Positions 11,197-18,557 are shown, counted from the stretch's first letter. The stretch is 64,000 nt of DNA from Prauserella_A oleivorans (GCF_042685745.1 NZ_JBHUNT010000001.1:3472001-3536000), one strand, 5' to 3'. The notes: a model not told the origin generated them from the letters alone. Translations and numbers: made by a program.

Positions 11197-11832
11197 TCAG
11201 CGGCCGGTGAGGTGGCGGTCGAACCAGTCGCCCGCCAGCTCGGCGACCCGTTCGAGCGTGCCGGGCTCCTCGAACAGGTGGCTCGCACCCGGTACCACCT
11301 CGACCTCGTGCGGGGCGGTGAGCTGCCGGGCCGCCTGCTCGTTGAGCCGCAGCACCTGCTCGTCGTGAGCGCCGACGACGAGCAGTACCGGGCACGGCAC
11401 GTCCGCGAGCGCGGCACGCGCGAGGTCCGGCCTGCCGCCCCGGGACACGACCGCCCGCACCCGGCCGGGCCGCCGCGCCGCGGCGAGGAGGGCCGCGGCG
11501 GCACCGGTGCTGGCGCCGAACAGGCCAAGGGGCAGCGATCGCGTGTCGCCGTGGTCGGCGAGCCGGTCGACCGCTTCGACCAGCCGGCCGGCGAGCAACT
11601 CCACGTCGAAGCGGAGCTCCCGGTCGCGGTCCTCCTCGGCGCTGAGCAGGTCGAACAGCAACGTGGCCAGCCGGTGGTCCTGCAGGGAGCGGGCCACGGC
11701 CACGTTGCGCGGGCTGTGCCGGGAACTGCCGGAGCCGTGGGCGAACGCGACCACGCCCACCGCGTCGGCGGGCACGGTGAGGTCACCGGGGAGCGAGGCG
11801 GCGCCTGCCTCGATCGCGAAGGGCACCGTCAC
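11197..11832 (-). CDS. Alpha/beta hydrolase (dienelactone hydrolase-like)
   Basis: A 211-residue alpha/beta hydrolase. The nucleophile elbow is GASTGA (S108), the oxyanion region HGSGSS lies near residues 32-37, the acid is in VVGAHDEQV and the catalytic His is in GASHLFEE. Its start GTG 11832 overlaps the stop of the phosphoribosyltransferase gene by GTGA, with GGAGG 8 nt upstream inside that gene. The two are therefore translationally coupled. Fusions of such phosphoribosyltransferases with this type of hydrolase exist in other bacteria, so a shared role is plausible. The substrate is unknown. Confidence 0.85.
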   Translation of the reverse strand: MTVPFAIEAGAASLPGDLTVPADAVGVVAFAHGSGSSRHSPRNVAVARSLQDHRLATLLFDLLSAEEDRDRELRFDVELLAGRLVEAVDRLADHGDTRSLPLGLFGASTGAAAALLAAARRPGRVRAVVSRGGRPDLARAALADVPCPVLLVVGAHDEQVLRLNEQAARQLTAPHEVEVVPGASHLFEEPGTLERVAELAGDWFDRHLTGR

Positions 11833-12491
11833 GCCGTCCACCTCCGGGAGAGCAGGTCGATCACCTCGTCGTCGGTCACCTGCGCGAAGTCGTCGTACCA
11901 CTGGCCGACGGCCCGGAAGTCGGCCGGTTCGCACGCACAGACGACGGCGTCCGCCTCGGCGCGCAACCCGGCGACGGCCTGCGCGGCGCACACGGGCGCG
12001 GCCAGGATCAGCCTGCGGGGGCTCTCCTGGCGCAGGGCTCGCAGCGCGGCCGTAGCGGTGACTCCGGTGGCCAGGCCGTCGTCGACGACGATCAGATCGC
12101 GGCCCTCGACGCGCTCGGGTTCGAGCCCACGCTGGTACGTCTCGACCCGGCGCAGTGCCTCGGCCCGCTGCTCCTCGCAGGCCTGCTCGAGCTCCTCGCG
12201 GCCGAGGCCCAGCATCCGCACGCTCTGCTCGTCGTAGATGGCGGGCCCGTATGCCGTGACGGCGCCGATCCCGAACTCGGGATGCCCCGGTGCGCCGATC
12301 TTGCGCGCGACCGCGACGCCCAGCGGCGCGTCGAGTGCCTCGGCCACCTCGGCGGCCACCGGTACCCCGCCGCGCGCCAGGCCGAGCACCACGGGCTCGA
12401 CCCACTCGCGATCACGCAGGAGTTCGGCGAGCCGGCGCCCGCCGTCGCGACGGTCGGTGAAGGGGCAGGTGGTGGTGGGTGTTTCGCGCAT
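11829..12491 (-). CDS. Phosphoribosyltransferase family protein
   Basis: A 220-residue type I phosphoribosyltransferase domain protein. The PRPP-binding loop is VVDDGLATGVTA, and the N-terminal substrate-side strand is VVLGLARGGVPVA. ATG 12491 is chosen because AAGGAGGT then lies about 11 nt upstream; a TTG at 12500 would be too close to it. The gene precedes and overlaps the alpha/beta hydrolase. This class is often found in stress or dormancy loci and its substrate is not established, so no nucleobase is assigned here. Confidence 0.85.
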   Translation of the reverse strand: MRETPTTTCPFTDRRDGGRRLAELLRDREWVEPVVLGLARGGVPVAAEVAEALDAPLGVAVARKIGAPGHPEFGIGAVTAYGPAIYDEQSVRMLGLGREELEQACEEQRAEALRRVETYQRGLEPERVEGRDLIVVDDGLATGVTATAALRALRQESPRRLILAAPVCAAQAVAGLRAEADAVVCACEPADFRAVGQWYDDFAQVTDDEVIDLLSRRWTA

Positions 12492-12516
12492 GGGGCGCAA
12501 CGACCTCCTTCCCCGC

Positions 12517-12804
12517 TCAGCCGGGTTCGCCCCGGCGCTTGCGGTGCACGACCCAACCGAGATCGACGAGCATGGCGACCGCCAGGACGCACATGGCCAC
12601 GGTCGCCCAGACGATGCCGTTCACGGCGAACAGCACGGCGGCACCGATGGCCAGCACGGTCGTGAGCGCGGCGAGGACGATCCGCAGCGTCAGGGCGCTG
12701 TACGCCGGTGCCGCGCCCCCGAACCCGCCGGTCGGGTCGTGGTAGTCGGGCAGTCCGCGGGCGTAGTCCTCCCTCGTCCGGGGTGGTTCACGCCGTCGTC
12801 TCAT
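12517..12804 (-). CDS. Small two-TM membrane protein (possibly DUF6343)
   Basis: A 95-residue protein starting with MRRRREPPRTREDYARGLP. Two hydrophobic segments follow, at about residues 38-62 and 65-85, and a basic C-terminus (HRKRRGEPG). The Pro/Gly-rich N-terminal region is probably cytoplasmic. It resembles small actinobacterial proteins annotated DUF6343, but this is only a weak recognition. It lies 25 bp upstream of the phosphoribosyltransferase gene on the same strand, so co-transcription is possible. Confidence 0.6.
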   Translation of the reverse strand: MRRRREPPRTREDYARGLPDYHDPTGGFGGAAPAYSALTLRIVLAALTTVLAIGAAVLFAVNGIVWATVAMCVLAVAMLVDLGWVVHRKRRGEPG

Positions 12805-12872
12805 GCCCGCGGGGTACCCAGGGCGCGCTCCGGCAATACCCGCCGCCGGCCGCCCGGCGACGGGTATCCGGG

Positions 12873-13139
12873 TCAGCCGTCCAGGTCGGAGGCGACGAGC
12901 TCGGCGATCGCGTCGACCGCCTCCTCGGCACCGTCGCCGTCGGCGGCGATCACCACCGCGTCACCGTGCCGGGCACCGAGCGTCATCAGGTTCAGCACGC
13001 TGCCCGCGGGCACCGGATCACAGCCGTCCTTGGCGATGGTGACGGTCACCGGCTGTGCGGCGGCGGCCTTCGCGACGAGAGCGGCGGGCCGGGCGTGCAG
13101 CCCGACCGCGCTGGCCACCGTCACACGTCGTTGCGGCAT
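12873..13139 (-). CDS. ptsH: Phosphocarrier protein HPr
   Basis: HPr passes phosphate from enzyme I to the EIIA proteins of the sugar phosphotransferase system. At 88 residues it has the usual length. The active-site histidine is H15 in GLHARPA. The Ser region usually regulated by HPr kinase in Firmicutes reads AGSVLNLMTLG. A good Shine-Dalgarno (GGAGGG) lies 11 nt upstream. It begins 18 bp after the IIC gene on the same strand, so the two form an operon. Enzyme I (ptsI) is not in this window. Confidence 0.95.
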   Translation of the reverse strand: MPQRRVTVASAVGLHARPAALVAKAAAAQPVTVTIAKDGCDPVPAGSVLNLMTLGARHGDAVVIAADGDGAEEAVDAIAELVASDLDG

Positions 13140-13157
13140 CGCTGGGTGTCCCTCCGG

Positions 13158-14417
13158 TCAGGCCGTGGCCGATTCGGACGGTTTCGCGTCGTCACCGCCG
13201 GTGCCGGAGCGCTCCTGTGGGGTCTCGGCGGCGGACTCGTCGTCCTCCCGCCCGGGCGTGCGCAGGTTCCACTTGGTGATCGCCCACCGGAACAGCACGT
13301 AGTAGATCACCGCGTACACCAGCCCGATCGGGATGAGCAGCCAGGCGTTGCTCGCGGCGGGCGCACCGGCGTTGAGCAGGAAGTCGATGCCACCGGCGGA
13401 GAACGAGAAGCCGAGGTGGATGTCGAGCGCGTTCACCAGTGCCAGCGAGATGCCGGTGAGCACGGCGTGGATGAGGTACAGCGGCCACGCCACGAACATG
13501 AAGGCGAACTCGATCGGCTCGGTGACACCGGTGAGGAACGCGGTGAGCGCCGCCGCGAGCATGATGCCGCCGACGACCTTTTTCTGCCCGGGCCGGGCGC
13601 TCTGCCACATCGCCAGCGCCGCGGCAGGCAGCGCGAACATGAAGATCGGGAAGAAGCCGGTCATGAAAGCGCCCGCGTTGGGGTCGCCGTCGAAGAAGTT
13701 GTTGATGTCGCCGCCGTCGAAGACCAGCCACACCGGAACGTTGATGAGCTGGTGCAGGCCGAGCGGGATCAGGAGCCGGTTCAGGAAGCCGTAGACGCCG
13801 CCGCCGATGACGGCGTCGCTCGTCACGGCCTCACCGAGGTTCTGCATGCCCGCGTCGATGACCGGGAAGATCAGTCCGAACACGACACCCAGCACGAGCA
13901 GGGCGATCGAGTTGATGATCGGCACGAACCGCCGTCCGCCGAAGAAGGCCAGGTACGGCGGCAGCTTGATGCGGTAGAAGCGCTGCCACAGCACCGCGGT
14001 GACCAGGCCGACGATCACGCCGGAGAGCACGCTGTAGGGCCACTTCACCGGCTGCAGGTACCAGCCCTGGTCGAAGCCCTCGAGGTCCTCGATGGGTGCG
14101 AAAACCTGGACGACCTTGTTGAACACCACGAACCCGACCACGGCCGCCACACCGGTGGAGCCGTCGCCCTTGCGCGCGAACCCCACGGCGATGCCGACCG
14201 CGAACAGCAGCGGCAGCCAGTCGAACAGCCCGCCGCCCGCCGCCGCGAACACCTTCGCGACGTCCGCGGTGGCCTCCCACCGGCCGAGCATGTCGTCCTG
14301 ACCGAGCCGGGAGAGCAGGCCGGCCGCGGGGAGCGTGGCGATCGGGAGCATGAGACTCCGGCCGAAGCGTTGCAGCCCGGCGAGCCTCCTGCCCTTTCCC
14401 GTGGCGCGATCGCTCAT
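13158..14417 (-). CDS. nagE: PTS transporter subunit IIC, N-acetylglucosamine/glucose family
   Basis: The membrane channel subunit of a glucose-family phosphotransferase system has 419 residues and about ten membrane segments. The conserved TGVTEPIEF motif lies in the second half, and the basic N-terminus precedes the first segment at about residues 22-36. The protein stops after the IIC domain with a Ser/Glu-rich tail. IIB and IIA are encoded separately on the other side of the divergent intergenic region. This split layout and the DasR-type site upstream match the GlcNAc system of Streptomyces, so GlcNAc is the likely sugar; glucose cannot be excluded. The Shine-Dalgarno GGAGG lies 7-8 nt before the ATG. 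Confidence 0.88.
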   Translation of the reverse strand: MSDRATGKGRRLAGLQRFGRSLMLPIATLPAAGLLSRLGQDDMLGRWEATADVAKVFAAAGGGLFDWLPLLFAVGIAVGFARKGDGSTGVAAVVGFVVFNKVVQVFAPIEDLEGFDQGWYLQPVKWPYSVLSGVIVGLVTAVLWQRFYRIKLPPYLAFFGGRRFVPIINSIALLVLGVVFGLIFPVIDAGMQNLGEAVTSDAVIGGGVYGFLNRLLIPLGLHQLINVPVWLVFDGGDINNFFDGDPNAGAFMTGFFPIFMFALPAAALAMWQSARPGQKKVVGGIMLAAALTAFLTGVTEPIEFAFMFVAWPLYLIHAVLTGISLALVNALDIHLGFSFSAGGIDFLLNAGAPAASNAWLLIPIGLVYAVIYYVLFRWAITKWNLRTPGREDDESAAETPQERSGTGGDDAKPSESATA

Positions 14418-14784
14418 GAGGGTCCTCCATGTTCCGCCAAGGGGCCGGAATCCGGGGAACTCCGGTCCACTGTCGTGGTCATCTGGTGCCGGTCTCCGCG
14501 GCAGCAGGACGTCGTGTCCGCTCGGGGCAGCCGGGCGACCGCGGCACCGTACCCGGTGGGGCCGCCCGGGGACAGTCCGCCGTGGCCGGTGCGGGGCGGT
14601 CGCCGACCCGCACCGGCGGGCGTACCGGTGACCGCGTCCATCGCCAGATCCGCCTCTCGCGTCGACACGCCGGGTGCTACGTTCCGGTCTAGACCATTGA
14701 TCGGGGCAGAATGCTCCGTACCCGACCGGGTGTCAACCCGCTACGGTTCGTGCACGGCACAAGCGGACGAGTCAGGAGGCCGCG
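14418..14784. other. Divergent intergenic region between the PTS IIC and IIB genes
   Basis: This 367-bp region holds the divergent promoters of the two PTS transcription units. The only strong site is the DasR-type palindrome at 14686-14695. A weak forward promoter candidate is TTGATC at 14697-14702, 16 nt, then TACCCG at 14719-14724, which would place the operator over its -35. A Shine-Dalgarno for the IIB gene (AGGAGG) is at about 14775-14780. An 84-codon minus-strand frame at 14414-14668 has no recognisable features and is not called. Confidence 0.6.
14684..14698. promoter_or_regulatory. DasR-type operator (dre site)
   Basis: The perfect 10-bp palindrome GGTCTAGACC (14686-14695) is the core of the DasR-responsive element known from Streptomyces (GntR-family regulator released by GlcNAc-6-P/GlcN-6-P). 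The right flank ATT fits the consensus better than the left flank. It lies between the divergent GlcNAc-type PTS genes, so the position fits the known role. Binding itself is inferred. Confidence 0.72.
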
Positions 14785-15021
14785 ATGGCGGACGACAGGC
14801 CCGAGAAGATCCTTGCGGCGCTCGGCGGCGCGGACAACGTCATCGACATCGAAGGCTGCATCACGCGGCTGCGCTGCGAACTGGAGGACGGCTCGCTCGT
14901 CGACGAGCCCGCGCTGAAGAAGGCGGGAGCGCACGGCGTGGTGAAGGTCGGCGACGTGGTGCAGGTGGTCGTGGGGCCGGAGGCCGACACGATCGCTTCC
15001 GACATCCAGGACCTGATGTGA
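14785..15021 (+). CDS. PTS glucose/GlcNAc-family EIIB subunit
   Basis: The 78-residue cytoplasmic EIIB domain is phosphorylated on a cysteine by EIIA and hands the phosphate to sugar entering through IIC. The active cysteine is C25 in IEGCITRLR, which is the family signature. The Shine-Dalgarno AGGAGG lies upstream of the ATG. The stop overlaps the start of the EIIA gene by GTGA. It probably works with the IIC on the opposite strand; both flank a shared DasR-type operator. Confidence 0.94.
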   Translation: MADDRPEKILAALGGADNVIDIEGCITRLRCELEDGSLVDEPALKKAGAHGVVKVGDVVQVVVGPEADTIASDIQDLM

Positions 15022-15473
15022 GTATCGCCGTGCAGAGCCCGGTCGCGGGCACGCTCGTCGCCATGTCCGAGGTCCCCGACCCGGTGTTCGCGCAGTCCAT
15101 GGTCGGCCCAGGAGTGGCGGTCCAGCCGGAGGGCGGCCGGGCCGACGCGGTCGCGCCCATCGATGGCACCATCGTGACCCTGCACCCGCACGCGTTCGTC
15201 GTCGCGGGCGAGGACGGCCGGGCCGTGCTCGTGCACCTCGGCATCGACACCGTGAAGCAGAAGGGCGAGGGCTTCATCCTGCACGCCGTGCAAGGCGAAC
15301 AGGTGCGGGCGGGCCAGCCCGTCGTCGGTTGGGACCCCGACGCCGTGCGCGCGGCGGGGTACTCGCCGATCGTCCCGGTGATCGCGCTGGACGCCCAGGA
15401 CGAGGCACTCACTCGGCCGCGTCCGGGGACCGCCGTGCGAGCCGGTGACGAGCTGTTCACCTGGACGGGCTGA
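15018..15473 (+). CDS. crr: PTS glucose/GlcNAc-family EIIA subunit
   Basis: The 151-residue EIIA-Glc fold protein takes phosphate from HPr. The two active-site histidines are visible: H58 in HPHAFVV and H73 in VLVHLGIDTV, the second being the phosphorylated one in the family. GTG 15018 overlaps the EIIB stop, so the two are coupled. A hairpin directly after the stop ends the unit. In low-GC and enteric bacteria EIIA-Glc also has regulatory partners; nothing here shows that for this protein. Confidence 0.93.
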   Translation: MSIAVQSPVAGTLVAMSEVPDPVFAQSMVGPGVAVQPEGGRADAVAPIDGTIVTLHPHAFVVAGEDGRAVLVHLGIDTVKQKGEGFILHAVQGEQVRAGQPVVGWDPDAVRAAGYSPIVPVIALDAQDEALTRPRPGTAVRAGDELFTWTG

Positions 15474-15499
15474 CGGGGCGCGCGACGCTGCACGCCCCG
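15474..15499. terminator. Hairpin between convergent EIIA and Rieske genes
   Basis: CGGGGCG at 15474-15480 pairs perfectly with CGCCCCG at 15493-15499 across a 12-nt loop. There is no T-tract. The location between two gene ends fits a bidirectional terminator. Confidence 0.55.
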
Positions 15500-15518
15500 C
15501 CGGCGATCCAGGCCGCCC

Positions 15519-15968
15519 TCAGGCGGTGACGATCCGGTCGTTCTGGATGCGGACGTCGATGGCGGGCAGCGGCTGGTCGGCCGGTCCTTCCTTGACGTCA
15601 CCGGTGAACGCGTCGAAGACCGAGCCGTGGCACGGGCACACCAGCTGGGCACCCTCGGCGTTGACCTTGCAACCCTGATGCGTGCAGACCGCGCTGAAGC
15701 ACGCGACCTGGTTCTGCCTCGGCCTGGAGAGCACGGCGTCCCGGCCGTCGGGCGTTTTCACGGCTTTCGTTCCGCCGACCGGGACCTCGCCGAGTGCGGC
15801 GAGCTGCGTGCCGGCCGGCGCGTCGGCCGCCGGCTGCGACGGGGGAGCGGGCGCGGTCGTGTTCTCGTCGCCACCGCAGGCGGCCAGCGCTACGGTTCCC
15901 GCAGCGGCTCCGGCAACGGCGGCACCGGTCGTGAGGACGGTGCGTCGGGTATGTGGTTGGGCAGTCAT
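15519..15968 (-). CDS. Tat-exported Rieske [2Fe-2S] lipoprotein
   Basis: The 149-residue protein has a twin-arginine signal (TRRTVLTTG, RR at residues 8-9) and a lipobox LAAC with C31. After a Pro/Ala linker comes a small Rieske domain with the cluster ligands in CTHQGC and CPCHGS. It should sit on the outer face of the membrane carrying a [2Fe-2S] centre. ATG 15968 is chosen because an ECF-type promoter ends 7 nt before it, implying a leaderless mRNA. It diverges from the sigma factor operon and shares its promoter type. It is much smaller than the bc1 complex Rieske subunit QcrA, so a free electron carrier is likelier (inference). Confidence 0.9.
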   Translation of the reverse strand: MTAQPHTRRTVLTTGAAVAGAAAGTVALAACGGDENTTAPAPPSQPAADAPAGTQLAALGEVPVGGTKAVKTPDGRDAVLSRPRQNQVACFSAVCTHQGCKVNAEGAQLVCPCHGSVFDAFTGDVKEGPADQPLPAIDVRIQNDRIVTA

Positions 15969-15975
15969 GTGTGGG

Positions 15976-16003
15976 GACACGGCTGGGCTCGCCGTTCGGT
16001 TCA
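15976..16003 (-). promoter_or_regulatory. ECF (SigL-type) promoter for the Rieske gene
   Basis: On the minus strand, TGAACC (16003-15998) is followed by 16 nt and CGTGTC (15981-15976). This equals the consensus published for mycobacterial SigL. The ATG of the Rieske gene follows after 7 nt. Confidence 0.72.
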
Positions 16004-16017
16004 ATCCCGGTCGTGGT

Positions 16018-16045
16018 CGAACCGGATCAGGGCCTGCCTCGTGTC
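16018..16045 (+). promoter_or_regulatory. ECF (SigL-type) promoter for the sigma operon
   Basis: CGAACC (16018-16023), a 16-nt spacer and CGTGTC (16040-16045) match the SigL-type promoter with one change in the -35. It lies 36 nt before the first gene of the operon that encodes the sigma factor itself, which suggests autoregulation. Confidence 0.7.
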
Positions 16046-16081
16046 ACGGGAGTAGGACTTCCGAGTGGGCAGGAGTGAACG

Positions 16082-16468
16082 ATGGTCGGCTGGGTGCTGC
16101 GGGTGATGGTGGTCCTGGGCCTGCTCGGTTCGGCATGGGTGCACTGGGTCGTCTGGCTCGACTGGGCGCGCGACACCGATGTCGTGGGCCCGCTGTTCCT
16201 GGTCAACGTCGTGGCGGGAGTGGTCATCGCCATCGCGGTCCTCGCGTGGCGGCACTGGCTGCCCGCGCTGGCGGCCGTCGGATTCGGGCTGGCGACGCTC
16301 GGCGCGTACGTGCTGTCCCTGACGGTCGGGTTCTTCGGGGTGCAGGAGCAGTTCGCGACCCAGGAGGAGATCTGGGGCGTGGTCACCGAGGTCGCCTGCG
16401 TGGTGTTCGGCCTGACGCTGCTGGCGCCCCGCGTCACCCGGGCCGAGCGGGAGAGCGGGCGCGTGTGA
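16082..16468 (+). CDS. Four-TM membrane protein of the sigma operon
   Basis: A 128-residue protein with four predicted membrane segments (about residues 4-26, 38-57, 62-84 and 98-116). It has a conserved-looking HWVVWLDW stretch in the first loop. The Shine-Dalgarno AGGAG lies 8 nt upstream. Its stop overlaps the sigma factor start by GTGA, and it is the first gene after the ECF promoter. The family is not recognised. Being first in the operon suggests a role in the same envelope or redox response, possibly as a partner of the Rieske lipoprotein (inference). Confidence 0.75.
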   Translation: MVGWVLRVMVVLGLLGSAWVHWVVWLDWARDTDVVGPLFLVNVVAGVVIAIAVLAWRHWLPALAAVGFGLATLGAYVLSLTVGFFGVQEQFATQEEIWGVVTEVACVVFGLTLLAPRVTRAERESGRV

Positions 16469-16977
16469 CCGAGGAGGCCGAGTCGGAGCTGATGCGTGCC
16501 CTGCACGACGAGCACGCGGCCGCGCTCTGGTCGTATGCCCTGCGGCTGACCGGGGGCGAGCGGGCGCGCGCCGAAGACGTCGTGCAGGAGACGCTGCTGC
16601 GGGCGTGGCGCAACCCCAAGGTGCTCGACCAGTCGCAGCGGTCGGCGCGAGCGTGGCTGTTCACGGTGGCGCGCCGGATCGCGATCGATGGGTGGCGCGC
16701 CGCGGCCGCCCGGGCCGAGGTGACGACCGATGCGCCACCCGAACTGCCGGTGCCCGACGACACCGAGCGCGCGGTGCAGGGCTGGATCGTCGCGGACGCG
16801 CTCGACGAGCTGTCCCCGCGCCACCGCGAGGTGCTCACGCTCTGCTACTTCCAGGGCATGTCGGTCGCCGACGCGGCCGCGCGCCTCGGTGTCGCGGAGG
16901 GGACGGTCAAGTCCCGCACGCACTACGCCCTGCGCGCACTCCGGCTGGTGCTGGAGGAGAGGGGCGTGACGCGGTGA
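16465..16977 (+). CDS. ECF RNA polymerase sigma factor (SigL/SigK-type)
   Basis: A 170-residue ECF sigma factor with two domains. Sigma2 (about residues 10-75) contains the EDVVQETLLRAW segment and the RSARAWLFTVARR region. Sigma4 (about 110-165) carries the helix-turn-helix GMSVADAAARLGVAEGTVKS. GTG 16465 overlaps the preceding stop. The following gene overlaps it by GTGA and encodes an anti-sigma very like RslA of Mycobacterium, which makes SigL the nearest named relative. The promoters found upstream have the SigL consensus, so it probably transcribes its own operon and the divergent Rieske gene. Confidence 0.92.
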   Translation: MTEEAESELMRALHDEHAAALWSYALRLTGGERARAEDVVQETLLRAWRNPKVLDQSQRSARAWLFTVARRIAIDGWRAAAARAEVTTDAPPELPVPDDTERAVQGWIVADALDELSPRHREVLTLCYFQGMSVADAAARLGVAEGTVKSRTHYALRALRLVLEERGVTR

Positions 16978-17642
16978 GCGACCCCTTCGGCGCGTACGAC
17001 ACGCAGGCGGATCCGTTCGCCACCTACGACGCCGCCTACGTGCTCGGTGCCCTCTCGCCCGGTGACCGGGCCGCGTTCGAGCAGCACCTGCGGCACTGTG
17101 ACGCGTGCTCGCGCTCGGTGCGCGAGCTCGCGGGCATGCCGGGGTTGCTGGCGCAGGTCGACGTCGCCCACCAGCTCGCACCGGAGCCCCTGCCACCCGA
17201 CCTGCTCCCGTCCCTGCTGGCCACGGTGCGCAGGCGACGCCGGCACCGGCTCGTCGCGGCAGTCGCTGCGGGCGTCGCCGCCGTCGCCGCGGGGGTGGCG
17301 GTGCTGCTCGCGGTGGTGCTGCCGGGCGGCTCGGGGCCACAGGGCGATGCGATGACCGCGCTCGGCCGGTACCCGGTGCAGGCCAGCGTCGAGCTGACCG
17401 AGGCCGCGTGGGGCACCAAAGTGGACATGTCGTGCAGCTACCGCGGCGCCACGGGCGGCGACTACGTGCTGGTGGCCGTCCAAAGCGACGGCCGCGAGCG
17501 CCGCCTGGCCAGCTGGTACGCCGTCCCGGAGGACACGGCCGAGCTGTCGATCGGCACGCCGCTGCGGCGCGGGGACATCGACTTCCTGGAGATCCGGCTC
17601 CCCGGCGGACCGGCGCTGCTGCGGCTGCCCGTGTCGCCGTAG
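16974..17642 (+). CDS. Zinc-binding anti-sigma factor (RslA-like)
   Basis: A 222-residue membrane protein. The N-terminal cytoplasmic domain carries the ZAS motif Hx3Cx2C (H38, C42, C45) just after YVLGALSPGDRAAFEQ, as in RslA. A membrane segment follows at about 88-112, then an extracytoplasmic domain of about 105 residues with one cysteine. Such proteins hold their sigma factor until oxidation displaces the zinc. The gene overlaps the sigma factor gene by GTGA. The anti-sigma is complete and is the last gene of the operon. Confidence 0.9.
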   Translation: MSDPFGAYDTQADPFATYDAAYVLGALSPGDRAAFEQHLRHCDACSRSVRELAGMPGLLAQVDVAHQLAPEPLPPDLLPSLLATVRRRRRHRLVAAVAAGVAAVAAGVAVLLAVVLPGGSGPQGDAMTALGRYPVQASVELTEAAWGTKVDMSCSYRGATGGDYVLVAVQSDGRERRLASWYAVPEDTAELSIGTPLRRGDIDFLEIRLPGGPALLRLPVSP

Positions 17643-17870
17643 GTGCATACGGCAGTCCGTGCGGGCCCCGTGGCGCACGGCGTCCGCCGGGCCGGTGCGG
17701 TCTCCAGTCGTGGCGCGGCCGTGGTCTCGTGACTGAGGGCCGTCGCGGCCGGCAGGCAGTGGCGCCGGTTAGCTCGGTCGGGTGGTCCTGGGCCGTGATC
17801 CGGTGCGAACGGACCGCTCGCTCCGGCACGTTCTTGCCGTCTCGCCGCGGGCGCCTCCACGCTGGATCTC

Positions 17871-18530
17871 GTGTACTGGGGGTTGATCGTCGCCGTCGTC
17901 GCCGGTGGGCTCACCGGGTGGGCCGCGAGCTGGGCGCTGCGCCGCGGGCCGCGTCCGGCTGCCGTGCCGGCTCACTGGTGTGCCGCCGGCACGGCGGCGC
18001 TGTGGGCGCTGGTCGTCTGGCGCCTGCTGACGAGTGGCGTGCCCGGCTGGTGGCTGCCCGTGCCCCTCGCCGTCACCGCCGTGGCGGTTCCGCTGGTGCT
18101 GGCCGACGTCCGCTACCGGCGCCTGCCGGACGTGCTGACGCTGCCGGCGTGGCCGCTGACCGGTGCGGCGGTGACGGTGGCGGCCGTTGCCGGGCCCGGC
18201 GTCGGGCTCGCCTGGCGCGCCGCCCTGGCCGCGGCGTTGTTCGCCGGTGCCCACGCCCTCGTACACGCCGTCGCGCCGGCCTCCCTCGGAGCCGGTGACG
18301 TGAAGCTGGCGGGCAGCCTCGGGGGCGTGCTCGGCGCGACGGGATGGCCTGCCGTGGTGGTCGCCGCCTGCACGGCGGCGGTGGTCACGGCGGTGCTGGC
18401 CCTGGCCGCGGCACTCCTGCGTGTTCGCCGGTGGCGTGACGGAGTGCCGCACGGTCCCGGGCTGCTGCTCGCCACGTGCCTGGTCGTGGTGTTCCCGGGC
18501 GCGGGATTGGAGGTGAACATGGGTAGCTGA
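17871..18530 (+). CDS. Type IV prepilin peptidase (A24 family)
   Basis: A 219-residue integral membrane aspartic protease of the TadV/PilD family, with about six membrane segments. The two catalytic aspartates are D79 in LADVRYRRLPD and D143 in the GAGD motif. The N-terminal cysteine-rich methyltransferase part of PilD is absent, as in actinobacterial homologues. In mycobacteria the homologue lies between aroE and aroC, which fits here once the accessory block is removed. No pilin genes are nearby, so its substrates are elsewhere. Confidence 0.88.
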   Translation: MYWGLIVAVVAGGLTGWAASWALRRGPRPAAVPAHWCAAGTAALWALVVWRLLTSGVPGWWLPVPLAVTAVAVPLVLADVRYRRLPDVLTLPAWPLTGAAVTVAAVAGPGVGLAWRAALAAALFAGAHALVHAVAPASLGAGDVKLAGSLGGVLGATGWPAVVVAACTAAVVTAVLALAAALLRVRRWRDGVPHGPGLLLATCLVVVFPGAGLEVNMGS

Positions 18531-18551
18531 GGTCGCGAAGGCGCCTCGTGA

Positions 18552-18557
18552 CAGGAT
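18552..18557 (+). promoter_or_regulatory. -10-like element before aroC
   Basis: CAGGAT lies 7 nt before GTG 18565, with no Shine-Dalgarno. It fits the leaderless pattern of the window but deviates at the first base. Confidence 0.35.

Noticed and set aside
14414..14668. 84-codon minus-strand ORF in the PTS intergenic region
   Set aside because: No recognisable sequence, no Shine-Dalgarno, and it lies in the promoter/operator region.
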